DNA of 42,924 nucleotides from an uncultured Chthonomonas sp. (GCA_903919615.1 CAIXIX010000468.1:1-42924); one strand, 5' to 3'. Positions 8,388-16,561 are shown, numbered from the stretch's first letter. The notes: generated by a model not told the origin, from the letters alone. Numbers and translations are program-made.

Positions 8388-10736
8388 TTGTATAAATCCA
8401 CGATTTCGAAAGTAGTTTTCGCACTTGCGATGATGGTGATAAGCGCAGGGTCACGTGCTGCAGATATCCTCGATGTATCGCCACTAACGGATTCTATCGT
8501 GATTGTCCATTTTAGCGATGGCAAAGTGATCCACCACGTGAAAGGTCAGAAGCGCACCGATGAGACCGTGATCACCGATCCGCTTGATAATCGGACATCG
8601 TTGATTACTGGCTCGTATCAACTATCCAGCGACACGGATGCAAAGTACAAGACGGCAGGCGTTCCTGTTGCCGTTCAGTGGAAAAGCAAGGGTGTCGACT
8701 TCGCATGGCACGTCGATCGATGGGAGAACAACCATGCGGTGAATGACAGGCCCGACCATGTCGACGAACACTGGATATACCTATTCTTACAGGATCGCAT
8801 GCTGCGCGGCGCCAGATATACCCTGGAAACCGGCAAACTAGCGGCAAACGGCCATACCTGGTCATGGGTCTACGACGATCGTAAATTGCGATCGGAAGCG
8901 GTACATGTCAACGATATCGGGTACTCCACGACGGCGCCGTATAAATACGCTTACGTTTACCACTGGATGGGCAGTATTGGTAGCGAACGGCAGATCACTT
9001 CGCGAGCCGGACAGCAATTTCACGTTCTGGACGCTAACACTCGCACGTCCGTCTTCGACGGACCTGTAAAGTTTCGATTCAACGGATACCAGGCAGAAAC
9101 CGGTCAGATAGGCGACACACCTCACGGCAACTTTGAAAATGCGGAAGTTAGCGAGTGCGACTTTTCGCGTTTCAATACGCCGGGACAGTATGTAGTCTCG
9201 GTAGACAGTGTGGGTTGCTCTTTTGCGTTTACGATCGGCCCGGACGTATATCGCGAGCCCTATCGCGTCATAACGCGAGGGCTCTATCACAACCGCAGCG
9301 GCATCGCGCTAACGAAGCCCTACACCGACTTTGAACGCCCGGCGCCGCACAATCCGCTCATCACTCCAGGCTTTGCCGGGAAGCTTAAATACACAACCTC
9401 GCGGTTTATCGATTGGAAGAACGAGGACGCCGATTTAGCGGACAAGCCCGCAATCGAAGCAGGTATCAAAGGCCCTATCGATGTGTGGGGATGGTACCAG
9501 GATGCAGGAGATTGGGACAGCTACTACACCCACCTTCGTGTTCCGGAAGAGCTTCTGCTCGCCTATGAAATCAATCCAAGCGGCTTTTCAGATCATGACC
9601 TGAACATTCCTGAGAGCGGCAAGGGAATACCTGATATCCTTGGCGAAGCTTCGTGGCTTCCGCGATTCTGCTTTCGATTGCGGCACGAACTCCTGAAGAA
9701 AGGATATGCAACGGGTGGCATCGGTCTGAGAATCTGTGGCGATCATTTCGGTGGCGATGGCGAAGGCGTGCCCTCTTATCTGGATATAAACCGCACCTGG
9801 ATAGCATCCGGTGAAGATCCTGTATCCACATTCGGCTATTCAGGCGTCGCCGCCCACCTCGCCTATGTTTTGAAAAAACTGGGCAAGACCGATCTGGACG
9901 GCATCGACTGGAAAAGAGAGGCGATTGAGAGCTATACGTGGGGTCTTGCCAATACGCGCCCGGGCGATGTGGAAAAGGCAAAGCCCAATCGCGCCTACGC
10001 ATCTGCAGCACTGTTTCGACTGACTGGTGAGGAGCGGTACGAGGCGCAGTTAAAGGCCGACACCGAGTCTGTCCGGGCAGATGTCAGGAACCTGGAAGGT
10101 GTCTATCTTTACGCGGCGGCCGTATATCTTCTTGGCGAACCGGCGACTGGGAAGCGTGATCCTGCCCTCGCCACAAAGCTGCGGAGCGCCATTCTTCATA
10201 CGGGTCAAGCCTATGTCGAGTCTGCCGACAAGCGCGCACTGCGCTGGGGAGGCGACTGGAATATGCCGATGCTTGTCGGCCAACAGACGACTCCGCTAAT
10301 CATGGCGCTGGCCGTGTCGTGGGCGCTTGAGAGAGAAACGGATGCGGAAGTAGCGCGCAAGATGTTATCGGTGCTGTTTACCACGGCCGACTATTTTCTC
10401 GGCACAAACGCATTGAATACAACCTGGGCCACGGGGCTGGGACCACGCAGCCCAAAGTCTGTGTTTCATATGGACGCCTGGTACAACGGCAAGGATGGTC
10501 CACACCCAGGAGTGATTCCCTACGGGCCCTGGAAAAAAGCGAAAGAGCAGGGTCAGGGTCCGTGGGATAACGACTGGGCCAATAAGTCGGTTAGCCCGCC
10601 GATCGATGAGTGGCCTGGAGGCGAGCGATGGTTCAATAATCGCTGTTCGCCAATGTCATCTGAGTTCACGATTCACCAGACGATCGCTCCTTCGGCAGCG
10701 ATATACGGGATCCTGTGTGGGGTGCCGAAGCAATGA
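8388..10736 (+). CDS. Glycoside hydrolase family 9 (cellulase-like), secreted
   Basis: A 782-aa secreted enzyme. Translation most likely starts at TTG 8388: AGGAGG (8376-8381) sits 6 bases upstream, and the first residues are a clean signal peptide (MYKSTISKVVFALAMMV, ending near SRAA). An N-terminal beta-rich segment comes first, followed by a CelD_N-type Ig-like domain (AVHVNDIGYSTTAPYKYAYV, then FNTPGQYVVSVDSVG). The GH9 (alpha/alpha)6 barrel follows. The catalytic-base motif is DAGDWD (372-377), and the C-terminal region SSEFTIHQTIAPS probably holds the acid Glu. GH9 enzymes invert beta-1,4-glucan linkages, though exo-glucosaminidases also occur in the family. It is divergent from a secreted esterase across 124 bases. 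An in-frame upstream extension would overlap the esterase start and is rejected. Confidence 0.88.
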   Translation: MYKSTISKVVFALAMMVISAGSRAADILDVSPLTDSIVIVHFSDGKVIHHVKGQKRTDETVITDPLDNRTSLITGSYQLSSDTDAKYKTAGVPVAVQWKSKGVDFAWHVDRWENNHAVNDRPDHVDEHWIYLFLQDRMLRGARYTLETGKLAANGHTWSWVYDDRKLRSEAVHVNDIGYSTTAPYKYAYVYHWMGSIGSERQITSRAGQQFHVLDANTRTSVFDGPVKFRFNGYQAETGQIGDTPHGNFENAEVSECDFSRFNTPGQYVVSVDSVGCSFAFTIGPDVYREPYRVITRGLYHNRSGIALTKPYTDFERPAPHNPLITPGFAGKLKYTTSRFIDWKNEDADLADKPAIEAGIKGPIDVWGWYQDAGDWDSYYTHLRVPEELLLAYEINPSGFSDHDLNIPESGKGIPDILGEASWLPRFCFRLRHELLKKGYATGGIGLRICGDHFGGDGEGVPSYLDINRTWIASGEDPVSTFGYSGVAAHLAYVLKKLGKTDLDGIDWKREAIESYTWGLANTRPGDVEKAKPNRAYASAALFRLTGEERYEAQLKADTESVRADVRNLEGVYLYAAAVYLLGEPATGKRDPALATKLRSAILHTGQAYVESADKRALRWGGDWNMPMLVGQQTTPLIMALAVSWALERETDAEVARKMLSVLFTTADYFLGTNALNTTWATGLGPRSPKSVFHMDAWYNGKDGPHPGVIPYGPWKKAKEQGQGPWDNDWANKSVSPPIDEWPGGERWFNNRCSPMSSEFTIHQTIAPSAAIYGILCGVPKQ

Positions 10737-10804
10737 TGGAGGCGCGCAGAGTGTGCCTGGGTGAGGGTCATTTCATGCACGGCGAGAACTTCCGAAGGGG
10801 CCGG

Positions 10805-10875
10805 AAGTCCCTCTCCACACGAGCGATAGCAAGACAGACATTTACCGCACTAATCGTGTGGAGAGGGATTTAGGG
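10805..10875 (+). repeat. Palindromic interspersed element, copy B
   Basis: The left arm AAGTCCCTCTCCACACGA (10805-10822) pairs with TCGTGTGGAGAGGGATTT (10854-10871), 17 of 18 positions, followed by AGGGTG. It has the same orientation as copy A. The inner stem (ACACGA/TCGTGT) differs from copy A (CGG/CCG) but still pairs, which argues that the hairpin itself is selected. Confidence 0.82.
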
Positions 10876-10918
10876 TGTGGCCAGAACTCGGACGCTCTTC
10901 GGTATGCTTCGATGACTT

Positions 10919-11071
10919 ATGTTTGTGGAGGCAATGCTTCTCAGTGAGAAGCGAACCGTTGAATCCGATCTCGAACGAGCGGAATATCTGAAAGAATACG
11001 GCTTCAGGACTCTGAGATTTGCAAACGAAGAGGTACACACGGAGCTGGACGGTGTGTTTCAGATGATCTAG
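10919..11071 (+). pseudogene. C-terminal remnant of a DUF559 endonuclease-like gene
   Basis: A 50-codon open frame ending in TAG at 11069-11071, too short for a whole gene. Its translation, ending RFANEEVHTELDGVFQMI and preceded by ERAEYLKEYGFRTLRF, matches the end of DUF559 (PD-(D/E)XK, Vsr-like) proteins: (D/E)-x2-R-x2-L-x3-G-(F/Y)-x-V/T-LRF-x-N-x-E-V, then a leader to L-x-G-V. The N-terminal half with the DAE/LW region and the catalytic residues is absent; an in-frame stop lies just upstream at 10913. It is flanked by copy B before and inverted copy C after. It is best read as a decayed or truncated gene, although an expressed fragment cannot be excluded. Confidence 0.62.
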
Positions 11072-11114
11072 CTTGCGTGTGAGGGACTAGGTTGAAGGTA
11101 CTGCAGATCGGCGT

Positions 11115-11187
11115 CACCCTAAATCCCTCTCCACGGACTCACAGCTGGTGTTGAATGCCGTATTGCTCTCGCCGTGGAGAGGGACTT
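11115..11187 (-). repeat. Palindromic interspersed element, copy C (inverted)
   Basis: CACCCTAAATCCCTCTCCACGG (11115-11136) and CCGTGGAGAGGGACTT (11172-11187) are the arms of copies A and B in opposite orientation. Together with copy B, this places the DUF559 remnant inside a symmetric unit bounded by AAGTCCCTCTCCAC at 10805 and GTGGAGAGGGACTT ending at 11187. Confidence 0.82.
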
Positions 11188-11207
11188 GAGCTGCCGCCCC
11201 ACTGAGG

Positions 11208-12020
11208 TTAGCCGAGCACTTTGCCGTTTTCGTAGACGGTTGGAAAGTGTTTCCCTTTAAGGATCTCGCCGGGCTGAACCTCTACATTGTGCTCAACGAT
11301 ATGTGTCTTGCCAGGGTCTTTCTCATAACGGGTATAGCCTGGCATGTAGTGAACTGCGATACCGGGACGTCCACGCTCACTGCGGTTAGGCGGCGAACCG
11401 TGCCACGTAAGGCAGTGATGTATACCGGCATGCCCCTTTTTCACTGGCATCGGAACGGGCGTTACATCAACACCCTCGGGCAGTTGGCTCAGGTCTGGCG
11501 TGGGCGCAAAATCCTCCATACGCGTACCGATCGTGCCGCCCTTGTGCGGTCCCCATTTATGGCTACCAGGCACCATCCACATGCAGCCGTTTTCTACATC
11601 GACATCATCTAACGCGACCCAGACGCTCACGAGATCGGCCGGCTGAATGATTGGCCAGTACGGGTGATCCTGATGCCAGGTTGTAGGTCCACCGACCTTT
11701 GCGGGCTTATACTGAACCTGATCATGCCAGACTCGGATCGTATCTGTGCGCATCACGGCAGCCATCATCTCGCACATGATCGGATTGAACAAGTGCTGAT
11801 AAAAGAGGTCATCGGCCTCCCAGATGTTGACGATCTGGATGACAACGTTCTGTCTGTCTCCCGTCATGTTCCGGTTCGCTTCCGGGGACCTCTGGCCGCG
11901 ATTTTCAGCCACCTGATACAGGCGCTCGCGCATTGCGTCGGCATGCTCGTCAGACATCACTCGGCCCGCCTGAAGGTATCCACTCTCGTCAAACTCCGCA
12001 ATCTGTGCCTCGGTTAACAT
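11208..12020 (-). CDS. Phytanoyl-CoA dioxygenase (PhyH) family protein
   Basis: A 270-aa Fe(II)/2-oxoglutarate-dependent oxygenase-like protein of the PhyH family. These enzymes hydroxylate or halogenate diverse small molecules, and the substrate cannot be told here. The iron-binding facial triad is present: His116 and Asp118 in WHQDHPYW, and His207 in LTWHGSPPN. An Arg that could hold 2-oxoglutarate follows (SERGRPG). The family N terminus reads MLTEAQIAEFDESGYLQAG. The ATG at 12020 is preceded by GGGAGA at 8 bases and is chosen; an upstream ATG at 12065 would add 15 residues, and the longer open frame overlaps the divergent gene's coding start. No signal peptide, so cytoplasmic. Confidence 0.85.
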   Translation of the reverse strand: MLTEAQIAEFDESGYLQAGRVMSDEHADAMRERLYQVAENRGQRSPEANRNMTGDRQNVVIQIVNIWEADDLFYQHLFNPIMCEMMAAVMRTDTIRVWHDQVQYKPAKVGGPTTWHQDHPYWPIIQPADLVSVWVALDDVDVENGCMWMVPGSHKWGPHKGGTIGTRMEDFAPTPDLSQLPEGVDVTPVPMPVKKGHAGIHHCLTWHGSPPNRSERGRPGIAVHYMPGYTRYEKDPGKTHIVEHNVEVQPGEILKGKHFPTVYENGKVLG

Positions 12021-12192
12021 CCTGTCGTTCTCCCGATATAGAGGTAAGGTGCGAGCGAGTTCCATAATGCGATGGGATTCTCCTTCGTTGGTTGAAAAAA
12101 CTGCGTAGGAGCGCATTGCAGGATTAGACAGCATCAACCGCAAATGAATTGCTTGTCGGCGACACTCAATCCAGTAGTGAGGCGAGAACACC

Positions 12193-13248
12193 ATGGATAC
12201 GCAAAACACATGTCTTCAATGCGGCGCCATCCTCCTAGATGGAACCGATGCCTGTTCCTCTTGCGGCTGTGCAATCTCACAGAAAACCGATTTCACTCCA
12301 GACGCACCTGTTTCATATTTGCCTCCGGTCGCCACGTTCGTGCCGGAACAACATCCCGTACTGTATGACTCAAACCAGGACAATCCAAATTACGTGCCTC
12401 ACTACATGCAACCGCAGCCGGTAGTTGATCAATCGGTAATACCACTAGAGGTAATGCAGTGTAGGTGGCATTGGGGGGCATTCGGCTTGCCCTTCTTCTG
12501 GATGCTGAGTCACAAGATGTTCGGCCTCGCTGCGATGCTGCTGCTTCTGTCGATAGCATCCCTGGTTGCCCTGGGTCTCTTCATAAAGCTAGTACCTCTG
12601 TTCTGGCTCGCCAGTTTGGGCATCTCGATCTACGTTGGTCTCGCCGGCCACAAACTAGCGTGGAAGAGACGAACTTACCCCGGTGGATTGCTAGAGTACT
12701 GGCAAGTTGAACGTGCCTGGCAAATTGGCGGCATCGTGATGCTCCTGACTCCGATTGCGTTTTCACCGATACTGGCTGCTGTTCTCTTTCCAGTGTTTGC
12801 GCAGGCCAGGTCGAAAGCAAGAGCTGTCACCTGTATGTCTAACGAGAAGCAGTCCGCGCTTGGCACATTGATGTACGTTCAAGACTATGATGAGCGATTT
12901 CCCCCAGCCTCACAGTGGATGGATACGATTAATCCTTACCTCAAAAGCGACGAGTCGTATCGGTGCCCGCAGGTGGCGCCAGGCGAAACGAATCCTAATG
13001 GGCCGTTTGGATATGCAATGAATAGCTATCTCAACCGGAAGAACCTAGCCGATATTAAACAACCGGAAGCGGCTTTTCTAATGTGGGATTCTAATAACCT
13101 GGCAAAAAACGCATCTGACCCAATGAATAGCATTGCCTATCCATTGCGACACAATATATTCGACAACATCAGCTATGTTGATGGTCATGTTAGAGGACTT
13201 AAAGGTGACGAGATTCAGGCGGCGTTGGATGGGATGAAAGGGAAGTGA
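12193..13248 (+). CDS. Zinc-ribbon/membrane protein with prepilin-type H-x9-DG tail
   Basis: A 351-aa protein with three recognisable parts. (1) An N-terminal zinc ribbon with CLQC and CSSC pairs (about residues 8-25). (2) A membrane region resembling DUF2628-type proteins: RWHWGAFGLPFFWMLSHKMF, then two hydrophobic helices and GHKLAWKRRTY. (3) A further hydrophobic helix that exits through LFPVFAQARSKARA, continues as CMSNEKQSALGTLMYVQDYD and ends in an RHNIFDNISYVDG segment, the H-x9-DG motif of Armatimonadota/Planctomycetes DUF1559 pilin-like proteins. The usual prepilin leader peptide is missing; the third hydrophobic helix takes its place. The ATG has a weak GAGGCGAG element upstream. 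Function unknown; a surface or pseudopilin-like role is inferred. Confidence 0.7.
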   Translation: MDTQNTCLQCGAILLDGTDACSSCGCAISQKTDFTPDAPVSYLPPVATFVPEQHPVLYDSNQDNPNYVPHYMQPQPVVDQSVIPLEVMQCRWHWGAFGLPFFWMLSHKMFGLAAMLLLLSIASLVALGLFIKLVPLFWLASLGISIYVGLAGHKLAWKRRTYPGGLLEYWQVERAWQIGGIVMLLTPIAFSPILAAVLFPVFAQARSKARAVTCMSNEKQSALGTLMYVQDYDERFPPASQWMDTINPYLKSDESYRCPQVAPGETNPNGPFGYAMNSYLNRKNLADIKQPEAAFLMWDSNNLAKNASDPMNSIAYPLRHNIFDNISYVDGHVRGLKGDEIQAALDGMKGK

Positions 13249-13317
13249 GGGAGTGAGGAAATGCGGCGCCTGCCGGTAGTAGTCCATATTATTTGCAGAG
13301 CAGCGAACCAAGTTTAG

Positions 13318-14688
13318 TTATTGTGGTGAGGCTAGTTTGGAGGCGAATTCAGGGAGGGTATCCGTCAGGATCTCCAGGATAGCAGATCGCTCTTCTGGCG
13401 ACGCTGTGATTGATTCGAACGGTTTTGAACTGTCTTTACCAGTGAGGATTTCTACAAGGCGGGAATATACATAATTTCGAGCTCGGTCTGGCAGCGTTCG
13501 AAAGGCTTCCGAGTAGATCATGTAGCTGCAGCGGTACTTCATCAGTCGTGTCTTCAGGTCCAGTTGTCTCAGGGAGCGTCCGCGGCTCATCATCGGACCT
13601 TCCTGCTCAAACTTACGTGCGAACCAGTTGGAAGGCGAGATCGGGCTTTGCAGTGCAGGTTCCTCGGCAAACAGCAAAGATCGGACAAGAGGTTCACAGA
13701 CACTGACAATACGGCTGCGCATGCTATCCGAGTGGTACCCGGCCGGACGGTTCAAATCTTTGTTCAGAGCTTCGTCGTATCGTTCCGCGATTCTCGTTTG
13801 GTAGTTCGCCCGAACTAACAGATTTTGAATGTGCGTCTGGTGCTCGGCCACCATGAGCGAAGCGATATCGCTTGTTGGCGCCAGATAGTGCGACGTCTCG
13901 AAGTACCTAGCGAGGCTGCTAATGTTAGCTCCGACATTTCGATCGAAGGTGATATTATCACGGCCGCCGTGAACCAGTGAGTTCCCCATATGGCGAATAC
14001 CACCGTGCTTGCCTGTTACGTACCACCCACCCCAACGCTCCTCCATGGGGCTGGTTTCGTCGGTGAGGTAGGTGCCTGCGCTATATTCCGGCTGTCCGTC
14101 AAGATGTGTGTAGACTGACCTGAAAATGTTGCCTGGGACCTTGTTGCTCATCGCAGTCTCATGGCACTGCAGGCATTCGTCGGTACCACGTTTGAACGTC
14201 AATTTACCGGATTTGTCTTGATCGGCAGTGTAGAAAACCATGCCCAGTTTTGGATCCATGGCGGCAGCCTCGATCACAGAGCTGCCCTGAACCCATCCGA
14301 TATAGGTGTTGTCATTAAAGTAGAGCGCACGTGGATTCGTGGGCGAGATGAGTTCGCGCTGAAAACTTGTTTTGGAGAAGACCAGGATTTGGGATTCTAT
14401 TGGAATGTGGAGCTGTGAGAGCAGGCTTTGCAGCACACCTTGCCTGCCAGAAGGTGATAAGCGAACCTTGCCTTCGTCAATCTGTTTCTGAAGCGTGGTG
14501 ATCGCGTCGGTCGGAGTGCTCTGGCGATATCGTATCGCTTCGTCCTCGCTGTCCTCATTGTCTGAATGAACTGCTGCAGATGGCAGAACAATCGAAACGA
14601 TGAGTAATAGCGTTGAAACTAACGATATAATAACCGTCGTCCACGAAGATACACGCGCTCCAACAGGCTTTGTGTCCATAACCACCAT
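13318..14688 (-). CDS. Membrane-anchored single-heme c-type cytochrome-like protein
   Basis: A 456-aa protein with an N-terminal signal anchor (TVIISLVSTLLLIVSIVLP, about residues 19-37) and one heme c attachment site, CLQCH (Cys172-His176). The rest is a conserved but functionally uncharacterised domain (AGTYLTDETSPMEERWGGWY, then HYLAPTSDIASLMVAEHQTH and many helices). The protein should face the periplasm, where heme is attached. It is divergent from the Rrf2 regulator across about 70 bases, which contain an inverted repeat. The ATG at 14679, three codons in, is an equally good start. The electron partner is unknown; redox or sensing roles are both possible. Confidence 0.7.
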   Translation of the reverse strand: MVVMDTKPVGARVSSWTTVIISLVSTLLLIVSIVLPSAAVHSDNEDSEDEAIRYRQSTPTDAITTLQKQIDEGKVRLSPSGRQGVLQSLLSQLHIPIESQILVFSKTSFQRELISPTNPRALYFNDNTYIGWVQGSSVIEAAAMDPKLGMVFYTADQDKSGKLTFKRGTDECLQCHETAMSNKVPGNIFRSVYTHLDGQPEYSAGTYLTDETSPMEERWGGWYVTGKHGGIRHMGNSLVHGGRDNITFDRNVGANISSLARYFETSHYLAPTSDIASLMVAEHQTHIQNLLVRANYQTRIAERYDEALNKDLNRPAGYHSDSMRSRIVSVCEPLVRSLLFAEEPALQSPISPSNWFARKFEQEGPMMSRGRSLRQLDLKTRLMKYRCSYMIYSEAFRTLPDRARNYVYSRLVEILTGKDSSKPFESITASPEERSAILEILTDTLPEFASKLASPQ

Positions 14689-14697
14689 TTCTGCGAT

Positions 14698-14732
14698 GAT
14701 AGCACGTTTTTCCGTAGGGTATAACGTCTATC
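14698..14732. promoter_or_regulatory. Inverted repeat, candidate Rrf2 operator, with -10 element
   Basis: GATAGcACGTT (14698-14708) and AACGTCTATC (14723-14732) are inverted copies (one unpaired base) separated by 14 bases. They lie in the divergent interval between the cytochrome and the Rrf2 gene. The right arm overlaps TATAAC (14720-14725), a likely -10 for the Rrf2 gene, and GGAG follows at 14745-14748. The position suits autoregulation and co-control of the cytochrome, but binding is inferred. Confidence 0.5.
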
Positions 14733-14759
14733 AGCCTCATCTGTCCGGAGTTTTTGTTA

Positions 14760-15221
14760 ATGATCTCTCAGACTGCCGAATATGCATTGCGTGCCATGGC
14801 GCATCTTGCAAGCAAGCCCACTGAGCCGCAAACAGCACAGCAGATTGCCGCAGTTACATTGGTGCCATTGCACTACCTATCTAAAGTGTTACAAGCGCTT
14901 GCGAGAGCTGGCCTTATCCACTCACAGCGCGGCTTGCATGGCGGCTTCACGTTGATAACTCCGCCAGAAGAGCTCTCGGTATACGATATCGTGCAGGCGG
15001 TCGATCCTATTCAGCGCATTAAACGCTGTCCGCTTGGCCTCGCTGCGCACGGCGAAAATCTCTGTCCGCTTCATAAACGATTGGACGAGGCGATGTGCGA
15101 GGTGGAGCAGTGTTTCAGGGCCTCCAATCTTGCAGAGCTTCTCGCACAAGAGTCGAGCAGTCGACCACTCTGCCCGGTGCCAATGCCCGTAACAAGAGCA
15201 GCCGTAGATCTAGCCGATTAA
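14760..15221 (+). CDS. Rrf2 family transcriptional regulator
   Basis: A 153-aa winged-helix regulator of the Rrf2 family (IscR, NsrR and RsrR relatives), starting MISQTAEYALRAMAHLA with the recognition region PLHYLSKVLQALARAGLI and wing QRGLHGGFTL. Cysteines at 90, 102, 113 and 118 (RCPLGLAAHGENLCPLHKRL, then MCEVEQC) could bind an iron-sulfur cluster. Their spacing differs from classical NsrR/IscR, so the sensed signal (NO, iron-sulfur status, redox) is not decided. ATG 14760 is chosen over the TTG at 14754; GGAG lies 11 bases before the ATG. It is divergent from a c-type cytochrome gene and tail-to-tail with a YwiC-like gene; the two reading frames overlap by 4 bases. Confidence 0.9.
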   Translation: MISQTAEYALRAMAHLASKPTEPQTAQQIAAVTLVPLHYLSKVLQALARAGLIHSQRGLHGGFTLITPPEELSVYDIVQAVDPIQRIKRCPLGLAAHGENLCPLHKRLDEAMCEVEQCFRASNLAELLAQESSSRPLCPVPMPVTRAAVDLAD

Positions 15222-16093
15222 GTGCCGCGCAGTGCGAAAACCAAAAAGAGGCTAAACCACAGCGCAATTGTGGCCTCAGCAATGCCCAGGTACTTAAGCC
15301 GCGGCAGCGCCGGTTTTAGCAGAACCCAGCCAATCAACCCACGGGTTAGCGCTGGCGCAAACGCAACGGCCATCAGCATGCCGTGTGCGGGCCACTCAAC
15401 AGCCAAAACAAATACCCCGGCCCCAACAAAGAGAGTTAAGACAAGGTTCAAGTAGCCCGTGGCAAACTTTGTCGGCTGCGTCCAGTCGGCCCTGTGCTTC
15501 ATCGCATCGAGCCTCATCTTCACATAAACCACTCCGCCTGAATAGTAGATAAAATTGACTGCCCACAGTAATATCGCGGAGCGGTCAAGGCGGCCTGACG
15601 AAATAAGGTATGCGGCTGGTCCGGTCGCTGTGAGCGCTGCAACGCCGACGATCTCTCCGACGGTAGTGCGGTCGAACCTCGATCTTGGTTTCACAATTAC
15701 AAAGAGCGTGAATAACGCAAGCGACGGCAGTACTGCAAGCGCCAACAACCGCATTGACGCCGCGTCCCCGCTCGGCCCAGCCACTAGAGGTAGCCCAAGC
15801 AGCAGCGCAAATATGCCGTAGAGGATCGTCCAGCAGCCTGCAATTATGTTCGACCTTCGGCGCCAGAAAAGTGAAGCCGCATTCCGAGCTGCAAACGCAA
15901 GAAATGCAGCACCAGCAAGTTCCAACAACCGCATATCACCAGGATGACCGCCCAACACTCCACCAACTAGAAGGGGCAAGAGCAGCATCACCCACGCGCC
16001 ATGCTCTCTTGGTAAAGGCGCAGATTTTAGCAGTCCTTCGGATTCGAACTGCGTTCCTGTGGTTCCTGTTCGCGAAAATCTTTCGATCGTCAT
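15218..16093 (-). CDS. YwiC-like integral membrane protein
   Basis: A 291-aa polytopic membrane protein with about eight to nine hydrophobic segments. The family signature PREHGAWVMLLLPLLVGG near the N terminus identifies the YwiC-like family; Bacillus ywiC lies beside fnr and the nar genes, but its function is not established. The ATG at 16093 (MTIERFSRTG) is chosen because AAAGG lies about 8 bases upstream. Longer in-frame starts would place translation before or at the predicted transcript start near 16157. The 3' end overlaps the convergent Rrf2 gene by 4 bases. A textbook promoter with an overlapping palindrome precedes it, suggesting tight regulation. Confidence 0.75.
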   Translation of the reverse strand: MTIERFSRTGTTGTQFESEGLLKSAPLPREHGAWVMLLLPLLVGGVLGGHPGDMRLLELAGAAFLAFAARNAASLFWRRRSNIIAGCWTILYGIFALLLGLPLVAGPSGDAASMRLLALAVLPSLALFTLFVIVKPRSRFDRTTVGEIVGVAALTATGPAAYLISSGRLDRSAILLWAVNFIYYSGGVVYVKMRLDAMKHRADWTQPTKFATGYLNLVLTLFVGAGVFVLAVEWPAHGMLMAVAFAPALTRGLIGWVLLKPALPRLKYLGIAEATIALWFSLFLVFALRGT

Positions 16094-16153
16094 CCGATCG
16101 CCTTTCAGCCGTGCCGCTGGCTTCGCAGCACCTAATTGGATAAGACTATCCAT

Positions 16154-16192
16154 ATTTTGTAAAATGATATTACTGGAAAGTTGCCGTGTCAA
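16154..16192 (-). promoter_or_regulatory. Promoter of the YwiC-like gene with overlapping palindrome
   Basis: On the minus strand TTGACA (16192-16187), a 17-base spacer and TATCAT (16169-16164) form a near-consensus sigma-70 promoter. The inverted repeat ATTTT-GT-AAAAT (16154-16165, plus-strand reading) overlaps the -10 and the predicted start site, the position of a repressor site. The neighbouring Rrf2 protein is a candidate binder, but this repeat does not resemble the one at 14698-14732. Confidence 0.6.
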
Positions 16193-16346
16193 GGTCTATT
16201 CGGAGTTATGGGGCCATTTCGGCTCAACTAAAGCAACAAATCCGCCGTTTTGTGGAGAAGTCTGGCCCGTCAGTCGCCGAAAGACAGTTCGTTTCAATGA
16301 TTGTCGGTCTGAGTTGAACTGTCCGTCAGTTTCCGTCGTCTGTAGC

Positions 16347-16375
16347 TTGACAGCTTCCTTGCAAACATCTATAAT
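16347..16375 (+). promoter_or_regulatory. Consensus sigma-70 promoter of the PQQ-propeller gene
   Basis: TTGACA (16347-16352), exactly 17 bases, then TATAAT (16370-16375): both hexamers match consensus perfectly. The predicted start is near 16382, giving an unusually long leader of about 180 bases before the ATG at 16562. The leader contains a possible 37-codon reading frame at 16411-16524. Confidence 0.8.
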
Positions 16376-16410
16376 GGATCAGAGTGTAAGCGCAAGGAGT
16401 GTGAGTTTTC

Positions 16411-16524
16411 ATGCCCTTCGTGCTGAACGGTATTTTGAGAACGCCACAGATGAACACGCTGCATTCTGGCTATCGCTTGATGCATGATGTGTGTTGTCTA
16501 AATTGGCGATGCCAATGGCAATGA
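16411..16524 (+). CDS. Possible 37-codon leader ORF (uncertain)
   Basis: ATG at 16411, TGA at 16522-16524, within the long leader of the PQQ-propeller gene. AAGGAG lies 11 bases upstream of the ATG, a little far. The predicted peptide begins MPFVLNGILRTPQMN and has no recognised motif. It could be a regulatory upstream ORF or chance. The main gene starts 37 bases after its stop. Confidence 0.25.
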   Translation: MPFVLNGILRTPQMNTLHSGYRLMHDVCCLNWRCQWQ

Positions 16525-16561
16525 TAAACGTGTAACCGACCAATCAGGGGGGTTTTGGATC

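Noticed and set aside
8264-8524. N-terminal extension of the esterase frame
   Set aside because: It overlaps the GH9 coding start, has no RBS and would bury the signal peptide.
10805-11187. CRISPR array
   Set aside because: Repeats are inverted rather than direct, there are only two with unequal spacing, and no cas gene is present.
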